Shown: piece by piece, positions 19,897 through 20,250 of the stretch
Layout of the letters: every line of letters starts with the position of its first letter
Position numbering within the stretch: position 1 is the stretch's first letter
Assembly (NCBI RefSeq): GCF_000003605.2
Contig: NW_003124929.1
Span: 136,487-156,736 of the forward strand
Source of the DNA: Saccoglossus kowalevskii
Taxonomy: Eukaryota; Hemichordata; Enteropneusta; Harrimaniidae
Direction: 5' to 3'
DNA: 20,250 nucleotides
Notes under the pieces: model-generated
Seen by the model: only the letters and a program-made list of their open reading frames with translations
Databases searched by the model: none
What the model was told of the DNA's origin: nothing
Position numbers and translations under genes: made by a program

Positions 19897-20250
19897 AATT
19901 TGCATAAATCCAAAATGGCTGCCAATGACGATCAAGCAAGCTATTATGATGATATCTCCGCATCAAGATGGAAATTTCAACTGCTGTATAATATGCAAAT
20001 TGTGTATTGAGTCCCCCAAAATAAATGTTAATCCCCATGTTTGCTAAATTCATCATTTGCATAAATACCTCATTTGCATAAATCCAAAATGGACGCCAAT
20101 GACGATCACGCATGCTATTATGATGATATCTCTGCATCAAGATGGAAATTTTAACTGCTGTATAATATTCAAATTGAGTATTGAGGCCCTCAAAATAAAT
20201 ATTAACACGCATGTTTGTTAAATTTATCATTTGCATAAATACCTCATTTG
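19897..20250. repeat. 174-bp satellite, two copies and the start of a third
   Basis: The unit running from AATTTGCATAAATCC (19898) returns at 20072 with a period of exactly 174 bp. About 16 differences by eye give near 91% identity. A third copy begins and is cut by the window end. Each unit opens with a pair of CATTTGCATAAAT words 17 bp apart (20054 and 20071; the next at 20228) and carries an inverse ATGCAAAT in copy 1 (about 19994). Because 174 is 58 codons, an open minus-strand frame (19895-20236) continues through both copies, but its 'protein' is the repeat itself. The period is close to that of nucleosome-sized satellites such as alpha satellite (171 bp). Confidence 0.93.

Noticed and set aside
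19895-20236. 113-codon minus-strand open frame with an internal protein repeat
   Set aside because: The repeat is the 174-bp satellite itself. The period is a multiple of three, so an open frame in one copy stays open in the next.
1-20250. tRNA or rRNA genes
   Set aside because: No B-box-like GGTTCGAATCC with a matching A box and foldable stem was found, and no rRNA-like conserved tract.

Overview
The window is AT-rich nuclear DNA from an animal, most likely a (marine) invertebrate. This rests on one rhodopsin-family (class A) G-protein-coupled receptor coded in a single exon, several decayed CR1/Jockey-type LINE reverse-transcriptase relics, a piggyBac-type MITE, microsatellites and satellite arrays, and more than 90% non-coding sequence. 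Nothing looks bacterial, viral or organellar. I cannot assign a phylum from sequence alone.

Layout. Positions 1-2840 hold no gene that I can support; the first ~450 bases resemble a 3' UTR. Positions 2845-3560, 4795-5700, 5840-6480 and 11140-12640 are four plus-strand LINE relics, recognisable by short RT or C-terminal motifs scattered over shifted frames with stops. A 235-bp piggyBac-like MITE with perfect TTAA target duplications (12255-12497) lies inside the span of the fourth relic. Two collinear, diverged stretches (about 7095-10175 and 13380-14680) share ordered blocks of similarity and look like an old tandem segmental duplication. The only intact gene is the GPCR at 14992-16029 on the minus strand, directly beyond the second stretch. 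Upstream of it is a 75-bp (TA)n run.

The right-hand 2.5 kb is repeat-rich. It has a 25-copy, 31-bp minisatellite (17764-18554), a cluster of CRE-like TGACGTCA sites, a GC-rich segment bounded by 15-bp inverted repeats, and the start of a 174-bp satellite that runs off the window and carries repeated ATTTGCAT octamers.

The strongest points for follow-up are the receptor's unusual switch residues (DKY for DRY, no Asp at 3.32, Asn at the expected 5.58 position), the A/B duplication beside it, the TTAA MITE, and the phase-locked 31-bp array, which records an unequal-exchange event. I saw no clear evidence for a wholly new multi-gene system.
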